A stretch of 64,000 nt of DNA from Antitrichia curtipendula. Its lineage: Eukaryota; Streptophyta; Bryopsida; Hypnales; Leucodontaceae. Made by a program: the position numbers and the translations under genes. This document shows, one piece after another, positions 34,629 to 46,315 of the stretch (positions are counted from its first letter, which is position 1; each line of letters starts with the position of its first letter). The DNA is taken from assembly GCA_951230915.1 (NCBI GenBank), contig OX579638.1, forward strand, positions 3,986,696-4,050,695. Reading direction: 5' to 3'. The notes beneath the pieces were generated by a model that was not told the DNA's origin, searched no databases, and saw only the letters and a program-made list of their open reading frames with translations.

Positions 34629-34844
34629 CACTAAAAAAATCCATGTTTTAGATGACGTTTTGTAATTTTAAAAAATGGATTTTAGAAGATGTCCAATACA
34701 ACAAACCCATGTTTTTATGTCAACAACATGTCCAATATAACATCAATGTTGACATAAAAACATGGTTTTTTTGCAATGGATGTCACCTAAAATTCGTTTA
34801 AAAAAATTACAAAATATCACTTAAAAAGTGGGTTTCTTATAGTG
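34629..34844. mobile_element. 216-bp CACTA-like MITE
   Basis: Begins CACTAAAAAAATCC and ends TTCTTATAGTG, flanked by TAA on both sides as a possible 3-bp target-site duplication. The interior folds back on itself (ACCCATGTTTTTATGTCAAC near 34707 and its complement near 34750-34775). CACTA ends and a 3-bp duplication point to the CACTA/En-Spm superfamily. Non-coding. Confidence 0.65.
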
Positions 34845-36651
34845 TAATTTTCAATTTTTGACTCTCAATGCTAGTCCAAATCCTAAATTCTAGAGAAAGA
34901 TTCCAAATCACAAATGGATTGTGCCATTGGCTTCAAAAAGCTATTTTAAGTCAGTAAGAATCCTCCACCCTTTTTTCCTATGCAAACAAGATGTGTGGGC
35001 CTTGGAAAATCACCTACAAAAACACATTGAAGAAAATTGGATCATCACATATCTATTATCAATTGCTTCAATTTTCAACCAAATATTTGTTCTTTTTTCT
35101 GCATGGTCTTCATGCAAAATTGTAGATGGATGTCACACCTGATAGATGAACAAAATTAGATGATTTGTCTGTCGTGCTTCCATTCGAGATTGCCTTTCTT
35201 GCAAGAAAACAAAAATATCACTACTGATTGTGTTGAGAAATGTCCACAAAAGATACTTTGTAGGTGTAAATGGTAAGGAGTACATATATTCAACGATATA
35301 TTCGGTCTGAAGTCCTAAACCTCATGAAGGTTTTGAGTACAACACCATCTTCCAACTCTGCGGGGTTTTTTTTCATTAATTCACATCTTTGCTTGGGCGC
35401 ATCACTATTTCCAAGTGACGTGTTTGCGCAAATCCTTCAAAATGAGTTCTATGAAGTTTTGCTGAGAATTGTGAGCAATTACATCTTGAAATTTTTGTCT
35501 CTATTGATGAGTTTTGTTTCCTATTGTTTCCATGGAACAAGACTGTTGCATTGTTGTGTGGCAATAATATCATGTACCCGCAGGAAAATTGGGAGAAGAA
35601 GGTCTTGCTCTACGCTTGCCGGAATTGTAATCACTAGGTGAGAGTTTTGCATTGTGAAATTTTGACATGTTTTTAGGGTTTTGGAATGGTGGAAAATTGA
35701 GGTTTGAATGAGGATTTGATGGTGATTGAGCAAAAGAATGCAGACAACAATTGCATGCACTTAAATTATAGAAAAAATGGTGTTGTTTTGAACACTTGGT
35801 AGCAATGGAATTAGTTTATGTGTGTCGATTGTGGTTTGTGGTTTGGAAATATTCTGACCCTTCACAATGCCCCAAAAAATAATTGCTATAGTGTAAGGGT
35901 TGCATTGATGTTGAGTTCGTGTCTTGAAGGATATGATTGTTGATTGCGTGATTGGAGTTTTTTCAAAAGCAATTAGAATTCAATAGGGAAGAATCTATAG
36001 GGTGTCTAAACCATGAAGCCATTAGAGTTTGGGTTTTTTCATGTACTTAAGATGCTTCACAAGTTGGAGCTGCCAAGTTTTATAACGTTTGGGGTACACA
36101 TTGTGTATTTTTCTTATGAACAAGAAGTTGGATAGTGCATTTTGAATCGTGCTAACCAATTGCAACTAATTTGCTTGTGCAATGCTTGTTTTCAAGGTCT
36201 TTGAGGGTTATGTGAAAGAAATTTAGGAGTTCTGTTTTGTTTTCATTCCAATCACTTTTATGCATTAGTCATTTAAGTTGTAGCTTGAGCACAAAATTCA
36301 AATAAGAATAGATTCTAAGTTCTAACAATGATTTTTGGCATCTCTTTGTATCTTGTCTACCAATTTGGTGATGCCGTCATTAATTGCATAGTAAAGCTTA
36401 GAGTTCTCCTTTAGAAAGTTTTCAATTTTGAAACATTAAATTCAACATTTAGATTACGTCAAGATCCTTCAAAATTTAGACCAGCTCAAATCAACAATAA
36501 TTTATAGACATAACTTATGAATATTCCTTTGATGTTCTTCCAACGAAGAGCACAATTAGAGAAGAAGAGATGAAAATCGCACCTGGAGAAATAAGAGAGA
36601 CGTTCCCGAAGTTTGTTCCCCAGCACTTCCCAGAGTTCCTCAACGCTCGAG
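34845..36651. other. Intergenic, no gene recognised
   Basis: Open frames at 35270-35641 (plus), 35376-35573 and 35521-35760 (minus) show no domain. The composition is AT-rich except just before 36650. No RNA gene seen. Confidence 0.45.
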
Positions 36652-37205
36652 AGGTGCACTTAATTCTACTACAACAAACCACGTGCAAACAAGTGGTTTC
36701 TAATAAACTATAATTTCAACCTAAAATTTTGAGCATTGTTTAATAATGACTATAGGTTTCTATTCCCAAAATTTCCAACTCAAATAAAATATGAAATGAT
36801 TTCTAGAAGAGGTTGAAAATGAACTAAAATGACATGTTTTTCAACTAAAATAATTATAGAGAACACATTTAGATGACCATTGAATCAATATTCAACTCAA
36901 AATGAACTTTCAATAGAGAGTTATTTTTAGGAATTTTTTGTTCTTTTTTAGACAATTTTTTCTTATATAATATAGAGGTGTGAAAGTTATTTTTTAGTTC
37001 TATAGTGTATTTTTTTACTTCAAAAATTTGTAACTAATAATTATTAAGAAATAAAAATATCAATAATTCAAAACATAAACTTTCAAAGTAGAAAAATCTA
37101 TTCATATTTTTTTTTTTAATTTTAATTTAAAATTCAAAAAGTATATAGGGGGTCCAAAGTTTTGTTCGCACGTGGTTTATAATGAATACTCTAAGTGATC
37201 CCTCC
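36652..37205 (+). mobile_element. ~0.55 kb element, GGGGTGCACTTAG family, copy B
   Basis: Same termini and interior as copies at 11238-11795 (reversed) and 48533-49074. It starts GAGGTGCACTTAATTC and ends CTCTAAGTGATCCCTCC. Divergence from the other copies is visible as scattered substitutions, so the insertions are not recent. Confidence 0.65.
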
Positions 37206-37927
37206 AAGCCTCAACGGTGCTGCCGTTCTCAATGTGGGAGCGTCACTTTTCTTAAATGGGGCCCTTAACAAGACATGTGGACCCTAGAAAATCACCTACA
37301 AAACCACATATTGAAAAATTTTAGATCTATTACAAAGATTATTTTTTACTAATAAATAGTCTTTATCTTTAAATTTGAATGTTGGAAATTGGATGCAATC
37401 AAAAGATAGAGACCAGAGATGAGAGAAAAAAAGGCGAGAGATTTGTACCAAGTGCTTGTACCACAGATTGTGGAATAGGAGCTTGACTGCATGCAGAATC
37501 ACCAGCATAACACAATAACAAACAAATGATGCGAGTACCAGAACACGTTAAACCCCGTCAACCTATGATATCTGCTCTAGTGAAATCAAATATGTATTCA
37601 ACTTATCTCTCCAGTGAAATCAAAATCCTAAATGGGCTCAATTGGAATTCACAAAACGGGAACTGCGTTTTCCTTTCTCATTCCTTGACCCTAAACCACA
37701 AAAATACAGATATTGAGTTCCCCAGATTGTCACACTTGCCAAAATTTCAATTCTTTCAAGATTAGCATCAAGCTAAATTCCCAGCCGCCTTGGCTTTCAC
37801 AGCATCGAGCTAAATCACATGATGACATTAGTAATCAAAGCTCAATTTGACAAAACTTATCAATTCTGCGCAAACTTGGAAATTCTGTACAGACTTGAAT
37901 CCACAGAGTCCACGCGATGATGCTCAC
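37206..37927. other. Intergenic; possible degraded exon
   Basis: Nothing firm. On the minus strand, CTCGATGCTGTGAAAGCC near 37810, preceded by an acceptor-like GATTTAG, reads LDAVKAKAAGNLA before a stop. It could be a remnant downstream of the J-domain fragment, but it does not look like the expected HPD-containing continuation. Confidence 0.3.
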
Positions 37928-38059
37928 CTTCCGGGCGAGCTTTCGGTACGCAACCTTGATTCCGTACTTGGAAATGCCAAGAGTGGAGTAGTAATCAGCA
38001 GCCATACGCACACAAGCTTTGCCTCCGTTATCACTCCTTTTCCGTGAAGACGACCACAA
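37928..38059 (-). pseudogene. DnaJ (Hsp40) J-domain fragment, helix I-II only
   Basis: The minus-strand frame contains RMAADYYSTLGISK directly followed by IKVAYRKLARK, then AAG|GTGAGC, a good splice donor. This is the start of a J-domain of the plastid-type DnaJ proteins (DYYSTLG, AYRKLAR). The loop between the two helices is several residues shorter than normal, and the invariant HPD segment is not found in what follows. I read it as a decayed or captured exon. The upstream SSSRKRSDNGGKACVRM fits the end of a transit peptide. It sits head to head with a ZIP transporter fragment. Confidence 0.55.
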
Positions 38060-38224
38060 TCTCGACCAGTCATAGCTATTATATCAGTGCTTGAGCTTAG
38101 TATTTGATGTGACTGACCATAGCCATAGCTGTTATCTTAGTGTTTGGGCTTGCCATTGCATGCGAGTGATGTAAGTGAATCTTTTGTGCAAAATTGTGAA
38201 TCTTTTTGGCTTCTGTATCAGACG

Positions 38225-38607
38225 ATGGCGAGAATCATCAGTTTCGGAGTGGTGTGTTTTGCCAAGCATGCGATCAACGGGTCCAAAATATATTGGGCTC
38301 GATCTGAGTGCCAAGGGTAATGCTCCGCCCTGGTCATCGTCTTCGGTATTGCATTCCTAGGTAGCAACATTCCTTACTTCTTCCGCAAGAACACCTTGTT
38401 CCTACTGCTGGGCACCCAATTCGTAGGGTGTGTTCCTCAACACCGCATTGATACACTTCCTTATGGACTTCGACATGACATTCAAGCACTTGCTGTCGTC
38501 AAAAGTCATACTCGTGTTCGCTGTGGTGGCAATGCAATCGTTCCCCGAAGTTTCCCTTGCGTTACCCCGGAGAATCAAATCCCGCTGCTTCCTTTAAATT
38601 CTAGATA
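38225..38607 (+). pseudogene. ZIP-family metal transporter fragment, stop and frameshift
   Basis: From an ATG at 38225 the frame reads to a TAA at 38318-38320. It then continues with CSALVIVFGIAFLGSNIPYF and LLLGTQFVG, the first two membrane segments of plant ZIP (Zn/Fe) transporters. At about 38428 one base appears to be missing; the next frame carries on with GVFLNTALIHFLMDF and then LLSSKVILVFAVVAMQ. The combined pattern GTQF-G-GVFL-TAL-HFL is diagnostic of the family. Only the N-terminal third is present. With the neighbouring J-domain fragment it suggests gene-fragment capture or a small duplicated segment. Confidence 0.6.
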
Positions 38608-39463
38608 ATAGAAAATCTTTCATACAAAAGAAAATCATGGAAAACCAATTGCATCGTTGAACTTCTAGTGTGATTTCCACCTCAAACTACCATATCCTGG
38701 TCGTAGATGTCCTTTATTGATCCATCTTGAATTTTCTTTACATGTACTAGGCTAATGATTGGGGTTTCTACTATTTTGCAAAATGGAATGGGAAACTAAA
38801 ACCTTTCTCTGGGAATTAATTTAGGGATCTCACATAGTTTCCTCGGACCAATTTAGTTAGTACTTGTCATACGTACAATAGATTTAGACAATTTAACCAA
38901 TTTTTGCTTTCATATACTTATTTTGTATAAATTATAGGTTTCTATCATGTTGACATGCGTGATTTGGCTGTAATTGAAGGAAAACACTCATTTAGGATCA
39001 AATATTATATTGACATGTGACATACCTATTTTGATTTTACACTCTTTTTTGAGCTTTTAATATTTAAAACTACACTCAAAATAGTTTGACAATGTTTTAA
39101 TTATATTTTTATTGAATATAATTGTCAATAGTTTATCATATATATTTTTGTTATTATAAAACATACTAACAATATATTTAGTGCATCAATAAATTGTTGA
39201 ACTTCAACTAAAAATACTTATTCAAAATAACTCAAAGTCTTGGTATCACTTTCTTGTTGACATATCATATTAAATCACCTACAATCCAAACAAATGTACT
39301 ATATACAATCCTTACAAACTAATATCTTTGATTGAAAAAGATTGCGGTGAAAAGAATTGTTTTGGTTGCTAAATACAAATTAAAATGATTTAAACTAATT
39401 GTATATTAGGACAAATATCTTCAAATCTTTTCAAAGTAGATGTACAGTAACAATGGTTCAAAT
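38608..39463. other. Intergenic, AT-rich, nothing recognised
   Basis: No open frame with a domain, no RNA gene, no clear repeat end. Confidence 0.5.
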
Positions 39464-39621
39464 CACTACTAGAAAATTCATTTTTTTTTGTTGATTTGGT
39501 TGTGTTAATCTATATCACTTTCTGTTGATTTGGACAATAACCTATTCAAATCAATAGATTACTATCAAAATCAACAGAAAAGTGATTCAAATCAATAATT
39601 TTTTTTTTCTTTCTAGTAATG
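39464..39621. mobile_element. 158-bp CACTA-like MITE
   Basis: Ends CACTACTAGAAAATTC and TTTCTTTCTAGTAATG form a terminal inverted repeat. AAT on both sides is a possible 3-bp target duplication. The interior is palindromic around GTTGATTTG. Non-coding. Confidence 0.7.
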
Positions 39622-39688
39622 AATTATTCATGATCATAAATGAAATCTCAAGTCTTTAATTCATTAAGATCTTCAAATTCCATTCAAA

Positions 39689-39695
<7 letters not shown>

Positions 39696-39748
<53 letters not shown>
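39696..39748. repeat. (AT)n microsatellite
   Basis: An uninterrupted AT dinucleotide run of about 53 bp. Confidence 0.95.
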
Positions 39749-39752
<4 letters not shown>

Positions 39753-40179
39753 TTGAAGCACACGTATGTCAACTTCTTTCAATTCCAATGGGGGTGGGTC
39801 TTAAATGATGTACAACATGTAGTAAAATATTTAAGTCATCAAGACTCAAAAAAAAAGCATATGTGATATTTGGAGTGATTAGAAACGCACCTCAATAACA
39901 AAGTCTATGGGATAATAAGCTTTGAAATTAATTTATTTCCAAATTGTCATTGTTTTTTCCTTTGAGTATTTTTAGAATTGTAGTGCACAAAAGATACTAA
40001 ACATTTGTGTTTGCTCATTTGGATTTTGTCCACTCATTTTCAACACATAATGCGTGGATTGAAACTAAACACAACATATACTGAATTTTTGAAATTATTG
40101 TTTTTTAATTTGATTGCTTGAACAATCTCACATTTGGAATTACTAAATTTTAATTCCATCTTAGAACTATTAATGATTT
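39749..40179. other. Intergenic, AT-rich, nothing recognised
   Basis: No feature that I can support between the microsatellite and the next element. Confidence 0.5.
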
Positions 40180-40579
40180 AGTTTTTCCTTCTATCTCATA
40201 CTTTCTTCTATTTTATTTATTTTTAAATGAAAATTAAGTGTGCATTTTTTTAAATAAAAATAATCTAAACTCAATTCTTCAACATAAAAAATTAGAAAAT
40301 AAAAATAGTTAGTGCAAAAATCTTAAATTAAAAAGAATCAAAGCCAAAAAATCTAGTTGAGCAAGATGAAAAATAGTTAGTTTTCTTCACTTTAAATGCA
40401 AATATCTCGCAATCTACATGGTTCAAGTTTCTAAAATTTCTTCCACATATTTTTTATAATAGTCTAGTGTAAGATCCTATGGTTAGATATAGAAGAAAAT
40501 AAAATCTGCTCTTTGCAATAAAAATGGTAGTTTTGAGTATTTTATAGTGGAGAAAGGCCTTGGGACTTTTGGGGTTAAA
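40180..40579 (-). mobile_element. TTAA-flanked element, truncated reverse copy
   Basis: The right end, read on the minus strand, is TTTAACCCCAAAAGTCCC, the terminus of the family. Sequence leftwards matches the reverse of 1950-2340, including the block around TGCAAATATCTCGCAATCTA (compare 2116-2160). The other end is not found, so the copy is probably incomplete. Confidence 0.55.
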
Positions 40580-41275
40580 TGATTTCTCTTGGCCTAGTAG
40601 GCAAAGCCCGAAGGAGAAAAAAATCTCCTTCAAGTGGAACACAAATTTTAAGATAGACCAACCCAGTTTCGTCCGTTGTGCAATTTCGTCTTCTACTTTT
40701 GGCCCTAAATAATTCCATATAATCAAACATCCAAATCTACTTAGAAAATATCCAAATCCCTTCAAGATTTCAAATTAATTTCCAAATGGATAACATGTCA
40801 ATCCTTGATTGGTAGAAACTTAAGTGCCAGTAGATACATGGAAAGGCAGTTACGGGGTGTTTATAGGGTGTTTATGACTTCACTATATAGGTGGTTTTCT
40901 AATACCAGGGCAAATCACTTCAAAAATTTACAATTTAATCAGAAAATTATAATTCTTGTTGTGTTTGATCCATAAAACAAACACACACCTTTGAAAAATA
41001 TGCAACCCTCTTAGAATTGGCCCCAAGATATTTAGATTTCAAATCAGGGTGGTAATAGGCTTGTCTACCTTATTCTTTGTCCAAGGTTTGCGGATTAAGG
41101 CATATAAAATGAAACAATGAATAGAGCTTAAATTTTTTGACCTAAATGCAATGCTTGGCAAGCCTTATTTATTATATAATTAGGTCCAATAGGTTAAAAC
41201 ATTTAAAAAAAAATTTAGAGCTACTTTTTGTCAAAGATTCACTTGAAACTAAACCCAAAGAACATAGCTTGCCAT
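40580..41275. other. Intergenic, nothing recognised
   Basis: AT-rich. A minus-strand open frame at 40454-40765 overlaps the element end and has no domain. Confidence 0.5.
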
Positions 41276-42097
41276 TTAACCCCTAACTGCCCAAGCGACC
41301 ATATATAGTCAGTCTGAAATTTCAAGCTCATTTTGGTGTAGGCAGTTAAATTCCTTTGATCATTTAAAAAATATTTATGGGCAATTTTTATGATAAACTA
41401 TTGGAGTCTTCCATTTTTCACTGAAAAAGTTAAATATTTGATAATTGAGAGGTCTTCAAAGGCATATATGTACCATCAGTGAAGAGTAATATTTGCAAAT
41501 TTTACTCAATTTCTAAGCCTTGAGCAAAGTTTGCCAATTTCACTTGATTTGAGATATACAAAATTGTACATATCCATTTGCTTTGAAAATGGTCCCAACA
41601 GATAGAATAAAGTGTTTTCATGGTTTTCGTTGCTAAAAATGTATTCATACAAATGTTAATTTGAAGTTATTTGCAATCTTCTATTTATTAAAAGAATTGC
41701 ATAACAACAATTGCACGGTGGATTGTGTAATGAATTTGATAGCTTTTCATGTGAAATTAAGTTTTTTGAAAGTGCATTTTAGTGTACTAGCACTATTTGT
41801 AGTTGTTTATATCACTTCCAATCCCAAAAAACTCTTATGTGCAAATTTTTAAAACACTATGGAGAGGGGCAATATACTAAAAATAAAAAACATACATTTC
41901 TCTTGTTATAATCTCACAACTTCTATGCAGTTTTGCACTAAAAATTGGTATGCTTACTAATAACCAAGCTCTCTAAACACCTATATGGTTAGATTTTGGA
42001 AAAAAATACAATTTATTTCATTGGAGATAACTATAAGTTTATGTTCATTTTTCATAGGAAAAATACACTTCAGAAAGCTTAGGCGTTTAGGGGTTAA
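41276..42097 (+). mobile_element. 822-bp TTAA-flanked non-autonomous element
   Basis: Starts TTAACCCCTAACTGCCCAAG and ends CTTAGGCGTTTAGGGGTTAA, an imperfect terminal inverted repeat of about 20 bp with TTAA at both ends. A second copy of similar length lies at 50643-51461 in the same orientation, alignable throughout. There is no transposase. The TTAA duplication with CCC-starting ends is the hallmark of piggyBac-type elements; assignment is by this signature only. Confidence 0.75.
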
Positions 42098-43039
42098 GTG
42101 TAAAGGAATAAGACCTATCACCAAAGTACTTTGCCAAAAAGTGAATCAATAGGTGCATTCTTCATTTCTACACTAGTCTTAAAAGTCATCCATTGGCCAC
42201 TATTTGGATGTGAAGCATTTCAAGGTTTAGGATTAAAAAAAAAACTGAAATTTCGGATCATGTGAAGTTCTTACAAAAATTGCATCTAAGGTAACAAACT
42301 CTAAAATTGCACATGCTCTGAAATCACCCACCTCCTCGACTGTATATTATGTGACCATGTTTCTTTTTTACAGCCTTCATCAATGTACAAACCGTGTACA
42401 TTTTAGGAGGTGGGCGGTTTTAGAGCCTTATGCCATTTCAACTTCAAAATTTTATAACTAATTCCACAAAGCTTCAAAAAATATGAAACGACTTGGATTA
42501 GATGACAATTACTCTTGTCTTTAAAAGAAAATTTACTGAAAATTATTTCAAGAAGCTTCACCTCCCCCAAATTCAGTTTCAGCTCTTAGTGCGGCATTAA
42601 ATCTATAAACCAAAGTCAAATGAATGTCACATACACAACAAGACTTTTTTGAATTTGTGCAACTCAAAGGAACGCCACATTAATCGTCGATGTTTGGCAA
42701 GCGCGTTGTCGACACTTTCTTGGCCACAATCAGAGTTCAAATCTTTCACCCTTAGAAAGGAAAATTGATTTCGAAATGTTGGACAATTGTATATACATTG
42801 CCAATATTTAGGTTTCAGCAAACATCCACTCCTCTTGGCCTTCGATGCTTGTAACGTAATGTTTACATTAGTTCTTTGAGGCGTTTATTGTTTAAATGCC
42901 GTTTTTTCGGTAAGAAATTCGCCCGCGGTTCTCTGCGTTCCTTGATTCTTAGAATAGTGAGAATTGTAATCCAGTATTGAACTGAGAGTCTCTGAAAACT
43001 GGAGCTCAGACACCGCAGTAATTCGTAAATTGAAGAAAG
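42098..43039. other. Intergenic, nothing firm
   Basis: AT-rich with two partly complementary segments near 42300-42420 (ACCCACCTCC and GGAGGTGGGCGG). No gene recognised. From about 43040 the sequence is shared with the third peroxidase block (59950 onward). Confidence 0.45.
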
Positions 43040-44146
43040 GAGAGTTGGACCTTTCGAATGCCAAGACTAATGATTGTACAGTATAACACTTCCTGGTTCC
43101 TAATTTTGCTGCAGTGGCTTCCCCGACGACCGATAGCTTCTCCATTTTCTTGAAGCGCTGTTTGCTTTCTCTGTAAGAGGCTGGCAATATGTCAGTATTC
43201 ATGGTTTGTTAGAGGTTTCACGGCCTTCACATTCAGTTAGGTGTGACTGTTTCGACTGCCCTGTGCACCATGGCTTCGTATACCGACTCTCGGCATTGCT
43301 TGCTGCCTGTGGTGGAATTAGAGGTATAGCGTTTGAATGTCCGTATTTTGAGTTTCAATGTCGACTCTGCCGATGTCATATACCTTTTCGTGAAGTAGTC
43401 ACACGAGGTAGTTATTTCTTTTCAATGGAGCCAAATACAAGGCTCAATATGAGATTAGTAGAAATGCGTGCACCGAATGGAAAACGACCTTCTGACTATT
43501 CGCCGGGTCTCCAACCAATAATGATGTCGAATGCATTGGTCTCTAAGTTCGAAGTGATGACCTCGAAAGAGTGAAATCTGTACCTGCAGGGCCAGCCACA
43601 TGCATACAGGATGTAGCTGGCTGGCGGCCTGGCGCCCACGAACCAACATTCAAAAACCATTGAAGAGAGAGTCAGAGTACATGATCTCGTCGCTCAACTA
43701 ATCAACTGGAGCTCTAACATTCAGTTCAAGAGCACTGAGACAACTGAAACTTGGGAAATTATCCAGAAGCGGCCAATTAACCGAAGTGCCAATTCAATTA
43801 TGTCAACTGGGTGTCATGAAGACGTGACAGCCTGGAAATGTCATACGAGCGCAGACAGCACCGGAAGCCAAAGAATCATAAAATACATGAATCTCCTCAA
43901 CACTGAATTGATCGATGTGGGGACATTCAGAATCGAACTAACTCACGAGGAAATCAATGCAGGCACCGATTGGATTGGGAAACACCCTTCGGGTCTACAA
44001 CCAATCCTGAGTTCCTGACGTGGAAAGAATGGTTTCTAGTTTCTACCTCATGGTCTAAAAAGAATGAATTTTGTACAGTACTTGCGGTGCCCGCCATGGA
44101 GCTCGCTGCAACTCAATCAAGTTTACATTTGGCCTCACTACCTTGA

Positions 44147-45151
44147 TTAGTTCACGGAAGAGCACACTCGCCGGATCTCGCCGGCGCTGCCCGTCAGCAC
44201 ATCCACCTGGCTCAGCGCCACCATGGCTTCGGCGAAGTTGGCGTTGAACGTGGCGCTGTCGGTGTTGGCGCGGACGGAGCCCTTGGTGCGCGAGTCCACC
44301 CACATGCTCTGATCGGAAGTGAGCAACCCCAGCTTGTTCACGATGTTCTTGAAGTACTGCGAGTCGAACTTGGTGGGCGACACCAAGTCCAGCGGCACGT
44401 CGGTGCTGTTGATGCCGGCCATGGGACACTTCTTCTTCAAGTCCTGGGCGAAGTGCGCTTGCATGGTGGGGTCGACCTGGGCGCCCTGAATGCGGTTGTC
44501 GAACGCCAGGCACGGCGCCTTCCCGAGGGTGTGAGCGCCAGCCAGCGCCACCATCTGCGCGGCGTTCAGGCCCTTCTTCTGGAACGCCTTCAGCAGCGCC
44601 GGCACCGTGTTGTTGGGCGTCAGCAGATTGATGGCCACCTCGGAGGATCGGGACACCTTTCCGTCGCGTCTCCCGGCGGGGACGGTCCAGCCTTGTCCTC
44701 CCGTCAGCTTCACGGTGTCGCGGACGGCGAACTGCAGCACGTCGGAGCAGGACACGACCCCCGGACAAGCCTCCTCCACGGCGGCCTTGGCAGCGTCGAT
44801 GGCGTCGAATCCGTGGAGTCCGCCATTGATAATGTTGGTTTTCTCTGTGTTGGATCCGTTGAGGAGCAAGGACGCGTCGCAGCCGCGGACGAAGCAGTCG
44901 TGGTACGCGAGTCGGAGCACGCCGGGTGCCACCGTGCTGTCCTGTTGGAACGACTTGAGCATGGACTCGTAGACGATGGTTTCGACGTTGGGGCACGAGT
45001 GCTGGTAGAAGGCTTCTTGGCAACCGCCAGTGGCAGAGCTGGAGAGGCTTCGACTTGCAGCAGCCACGGGTGCGCTCATGGAGCTGAGAAGGACTGCTGT
45101 CGCGCACAGCATGGCCACCCAGCTACCCATCGCAGACCTGGAAACGGCCAT
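44147..45151 (-). CDS. Class III (secretory) peroxidase, copy 1
   Basis: Haem peroxidase of the plant secretory class, which oxidises phenolics or produces reactive oxygen with H2O2 in the cell wall. 334 residues, single exon. The N-terminal hydrophobic signal peptide ends near APVAAASR. The distal haem motif RLAYHDCF supplies the catalytic Arg and His, followed by the calcium/disulfide motif FVRGCDAS. The proximal His lies in ALAGAHTLG. The eight family cysteines are present (HSC, HDC, RGC, ACP, VSC, APC, KKC, RRVC) plus one extra in GGCQEAF. It ends GEIRRVCSSVN with no vacuolar extension, so the enzyme is probably apoplastic. The ATG at 45151 starts the signal peptide; the frame is open further 5' without an ATG. 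A TATA box lies about 250 bp upstream. It differs from copy 2 by one residue (QGAQV against QGTQV). Confidence 0.95.
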   Translation of the reverse strand: MAVSRSAMGSWVAMLCATAVLLSSMSAPVAAASRSLSSSATGGCQEAFYQHSCPNVETIVYESMLKSFQQDSTVAPGVLRLAYHDCFVRGCDASLLLNGSNTEKTNIINGGLHGFDAIDAAKAAVEEACPGVVSCSDVLQFAVRDTVKLTGGQGWTVPAGRRDGKVSRSSEVAINLLTPNNTVPALLKAFQKKGLNAAQMVALAGAHTLGKAPCLAFDNRIQGAQVDPTMQAHFAQDLKKKCPMAGINSTDVPLDLVSPTKFDSQYFKNIVNKLGLLTSDQSMWVDSRTKGSVRANTDSATFNANFAEAMVALSQVDVLTGSAGEIRRVCSSVN

Positions 45152-45404
45152 CGCGCACTTGCAAGACGTCGAGGAAGTTGAATCCCCCAATATATTGGAT
45201 GAATGCAATTCAATTGGGCTGTTGTCAAGGAATCAGTGATCGAACTGGAATGCGCAGAATTTGGACTTCAGAGAATCTGCCTTGACTTGAGAAGTGTTGG
45301 TGTGAGATCGAGATCGAGATCGAGGGGGTCACTTGAGTTAGCTGATGCGTCCTTGATTGAGACTTGCTCTGTGAAGTGATGAGAAGTGCGGAGGGCTCAC
45401 CAGG

Positions 45405-45410
45405 CTTATA
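45405..45410 (-). promoter_or_regulatory. TATA box of peroxidase copy 1
   Basis: TATAAG read on the minus strand, in a context (TATAAGCCTGGTGAGCCCTC) shared by all three copies. It puts the transcription start near 45375 and the 5' leader at about 225 nt. A short ATCGAG hexamer run lies in the leader (45306-45326). Confidence 0.7.
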
Positions 45411-45745
45411 TGCGTCCAAAGTTTAACTGACTCCATGATGCCAGCTAAGGTCTCCGTCCTCCTTGACTAGTGTGTCTGGGCTAGCCTCGTGCACAGCCAG
45501 TCCGTCGTCTTCTCCGAGTACCTGAGAGCGTGAGTTATGCAAATTAGTTTAATTGTATTTCACTCGCCTTGCCGTTGGCCGTATGTAATTCAACCCGACT
45601 TGCTGGTTCCCCGGGTGCAGCAGGTTTACGATTGCGCCGGTTGACCGGTTGACCAACTGTTTCATTACAAGTTTTCTGGAAGTCGGCCCCGCACTTCGAA
45701 GCAGTTGGACCGGCGGATGAACTTCCTTCAAGGGAGATGACACGC

Positions 45746-46315
45746 TGTTGAAATGTAACTTTCTCGAACTGATCCAGTGAACTGATTCAGTCGCGGATGA
45801 ATGCGTTCACCATAGAAACTTTCAGCATGTTATTAAAAATAGAAAAGAGGCCGGATTGCTTAATAATTCCGGAAGGACAGGAAGTCAATGCTCCAGCCAG
45901 GATGAGAAGCAGATCGACAGGAAACGAAACAAGAAACAATTTAAACTTCTACAGAGGTTGCCTGCTCGTGTCCACTCCGTATTCCTTCTGCATTCCATTC
46001 TATGTGTAGTGACCGTGCCTCAAAACCTACCACCCCTCCCCTCCAAAGAAAGTGCCCTATCATTAAAGAAAATTGCAAGCCTCAATAGGGTCGCTCCAAA
46101 GTGACCAAACCAATCTATTAATTGAAAAATAGGCAGCTTGATAAATCTAGGTGTAGTGTATTGTCAATTTATCTGAATTTCGTAAAGGACGTCAGAATTT
46201 TGCAAACAATGTTAATGAGGCTGTAACAAAGGTCTGTTTAATATTTACCTGCATAAGCATACAAGGTGATTAGTTGACAAATCAGTCAAAATGAAGTGGG
46301 TTTTTAAGTTGATTG
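45746..46315. other. Start of the inverted-repeat spacer
   Basis: Unique to the left arm side. Open frames 45797-46009 and 45856-46104 have no domain. Confidence 0.45.

Larger units (their letters stand above)
43535..45745. repeat. Left arm of a 2.2 kb inverted duplication
   Basis: Matches 52109-54325 in reverse orientation at very high identity, covering the peroxidase gene, its promoter and about 600 bp of 3' flank. The 3' flank and what lies further out (down to about 43040) also match the third copy (59950-60950) in direct orientation. Confidence 0.9.

Noticed and set aside
43206..43574. 122-residue plus-strand frame 3' of peroxidase copy 1
   Set aside because: The related segment near copy 3 (60150-60480) does not preserve the frame, so protein coding is unlikely.
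44055..45181. Long open frames in other frames of the peroxidase genes (350, 242 and 121 residues; repeated at 52673-53799 and 60934-62060)
   Set aside because: They follow from GC-rich codon use in the peroxidase frame, have Arg/His-rich translations without domains, and are conserved only because the DNA is.
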